Assembly: GCA_903932565.1 (NCBI GenBank)
Contig: CAIZGQ010000899.1
Span: 1 to 5,258, forward strand
Direction of reading: 5' to 3'
DNA from: an uncultured Hyphomicrobiales bacterium
Lineage (GTDB): Bacteria > Pseudomonadota > Alphaproteobacteria > Rhizobiales > Beijerinckiaceae
DNA length: 5,258 nt
Positions 5,240 to 5,258 of the stretch are shown piece after piece (the first letter of the stretch is position 1; the number at the start of each line of letters is the position of its first letter). A program made the position numbers and the translations under genes. The notes below the pieces were generated by a model. It had not been told where the DNA came from. It ran no database searches and was given only the letters and a program-made list of their open reading frames with translations.

Positions 5240-5258
5240 TCGCCATGCGTGCCGGGTC
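5233..5258 (+). CDS. Possible start of the next gene (3' truncated by window edge)
   Basis: ATG 5233 and an in-frame ATG 5245 open a frame that runs off the window, reading MCLAMRAG. The upstream Shine-Dalgarno is poor (GGGG at 5212-5215 is too distant). Many alphaproteobacteria carry bamD (comL, an outer-membrane assembly lipoprotein) after lpxC, and a short basic N-terminus would suit a lipoprotein signal peptide. Eight residues cannot establish this, and the true start may lie beyond the window. Confidence 0.17.

Overview
The window is a stretch of the division/cell-wall (dcw) cluster of an alphaproteobacterium, most likely a member of the Hyphomicrobiales (Rhizobiales) or a close relative. 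This rests on the gene order ftsQ-ftsA-ftsZ-lpxC, the 601-residue FtsZ with a very long Ala/Pro/Gln-rich linker and an LEIPAFLRRQ-type tail, the FtsA N-terminus (LKPISARKSAILSVLDIGTSK), and an LpxC that starts MKF-QTTLR. All genes are on the + strand, and composition is uniformly GC-rich with no sign of foreign DNA. I saw no mobile element, CRISPR array, tRNA or rRNA.

Layout: 1-360 is the 3' end of ftsQ (its start lies outside the window). Its stop codon overlaps the ftsA start (ATGA), so the two are translationally coupled. ftsA (357-1670) is followed by a 108-base gap that holds a strong 33-base symmetric hairpin and a second, weaker hairpin around the ftsZ ribosome binding site. ftsZ (1779-3584) is complete. 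A 367-base gap then separates it from lpxC (3952-4905). This gap contains a possible ftsZ terminator, an AT-richer stretch suited to a promoter, a CtrA-like site, a 26-base dyad, a perfect 10-base palindrome and several hairpins, two of which are mutually exclusive and end just before the lpxC Shine-Dalgarno. After lpxC comes a convincing intrinsic terminator (about 4942-4970), then about 260 bases with short repeats but no recognisable gene. The last 26 bases may be the start of the next gene. In related genomes this would be bamD/comL, but too little is visible to identify it.

Function: FtsQ (inner-membrane/periplasmic scaffold), FtsA (actin-like membrane tether) and FtsZ (tubulin-like GTPase) build the divisome. 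LpxC catalyses the first committed step of lipid A synthesis, so septation and outer-membrane synthesis are encoded side by side. The proteins are ordinary, well-conserved members of their families. I do not see a previously undescribed system. What is worth a second look is the non-coding DNA, mainly the structured leader of lpxC and the hairpin between ftsA and ftsZ.
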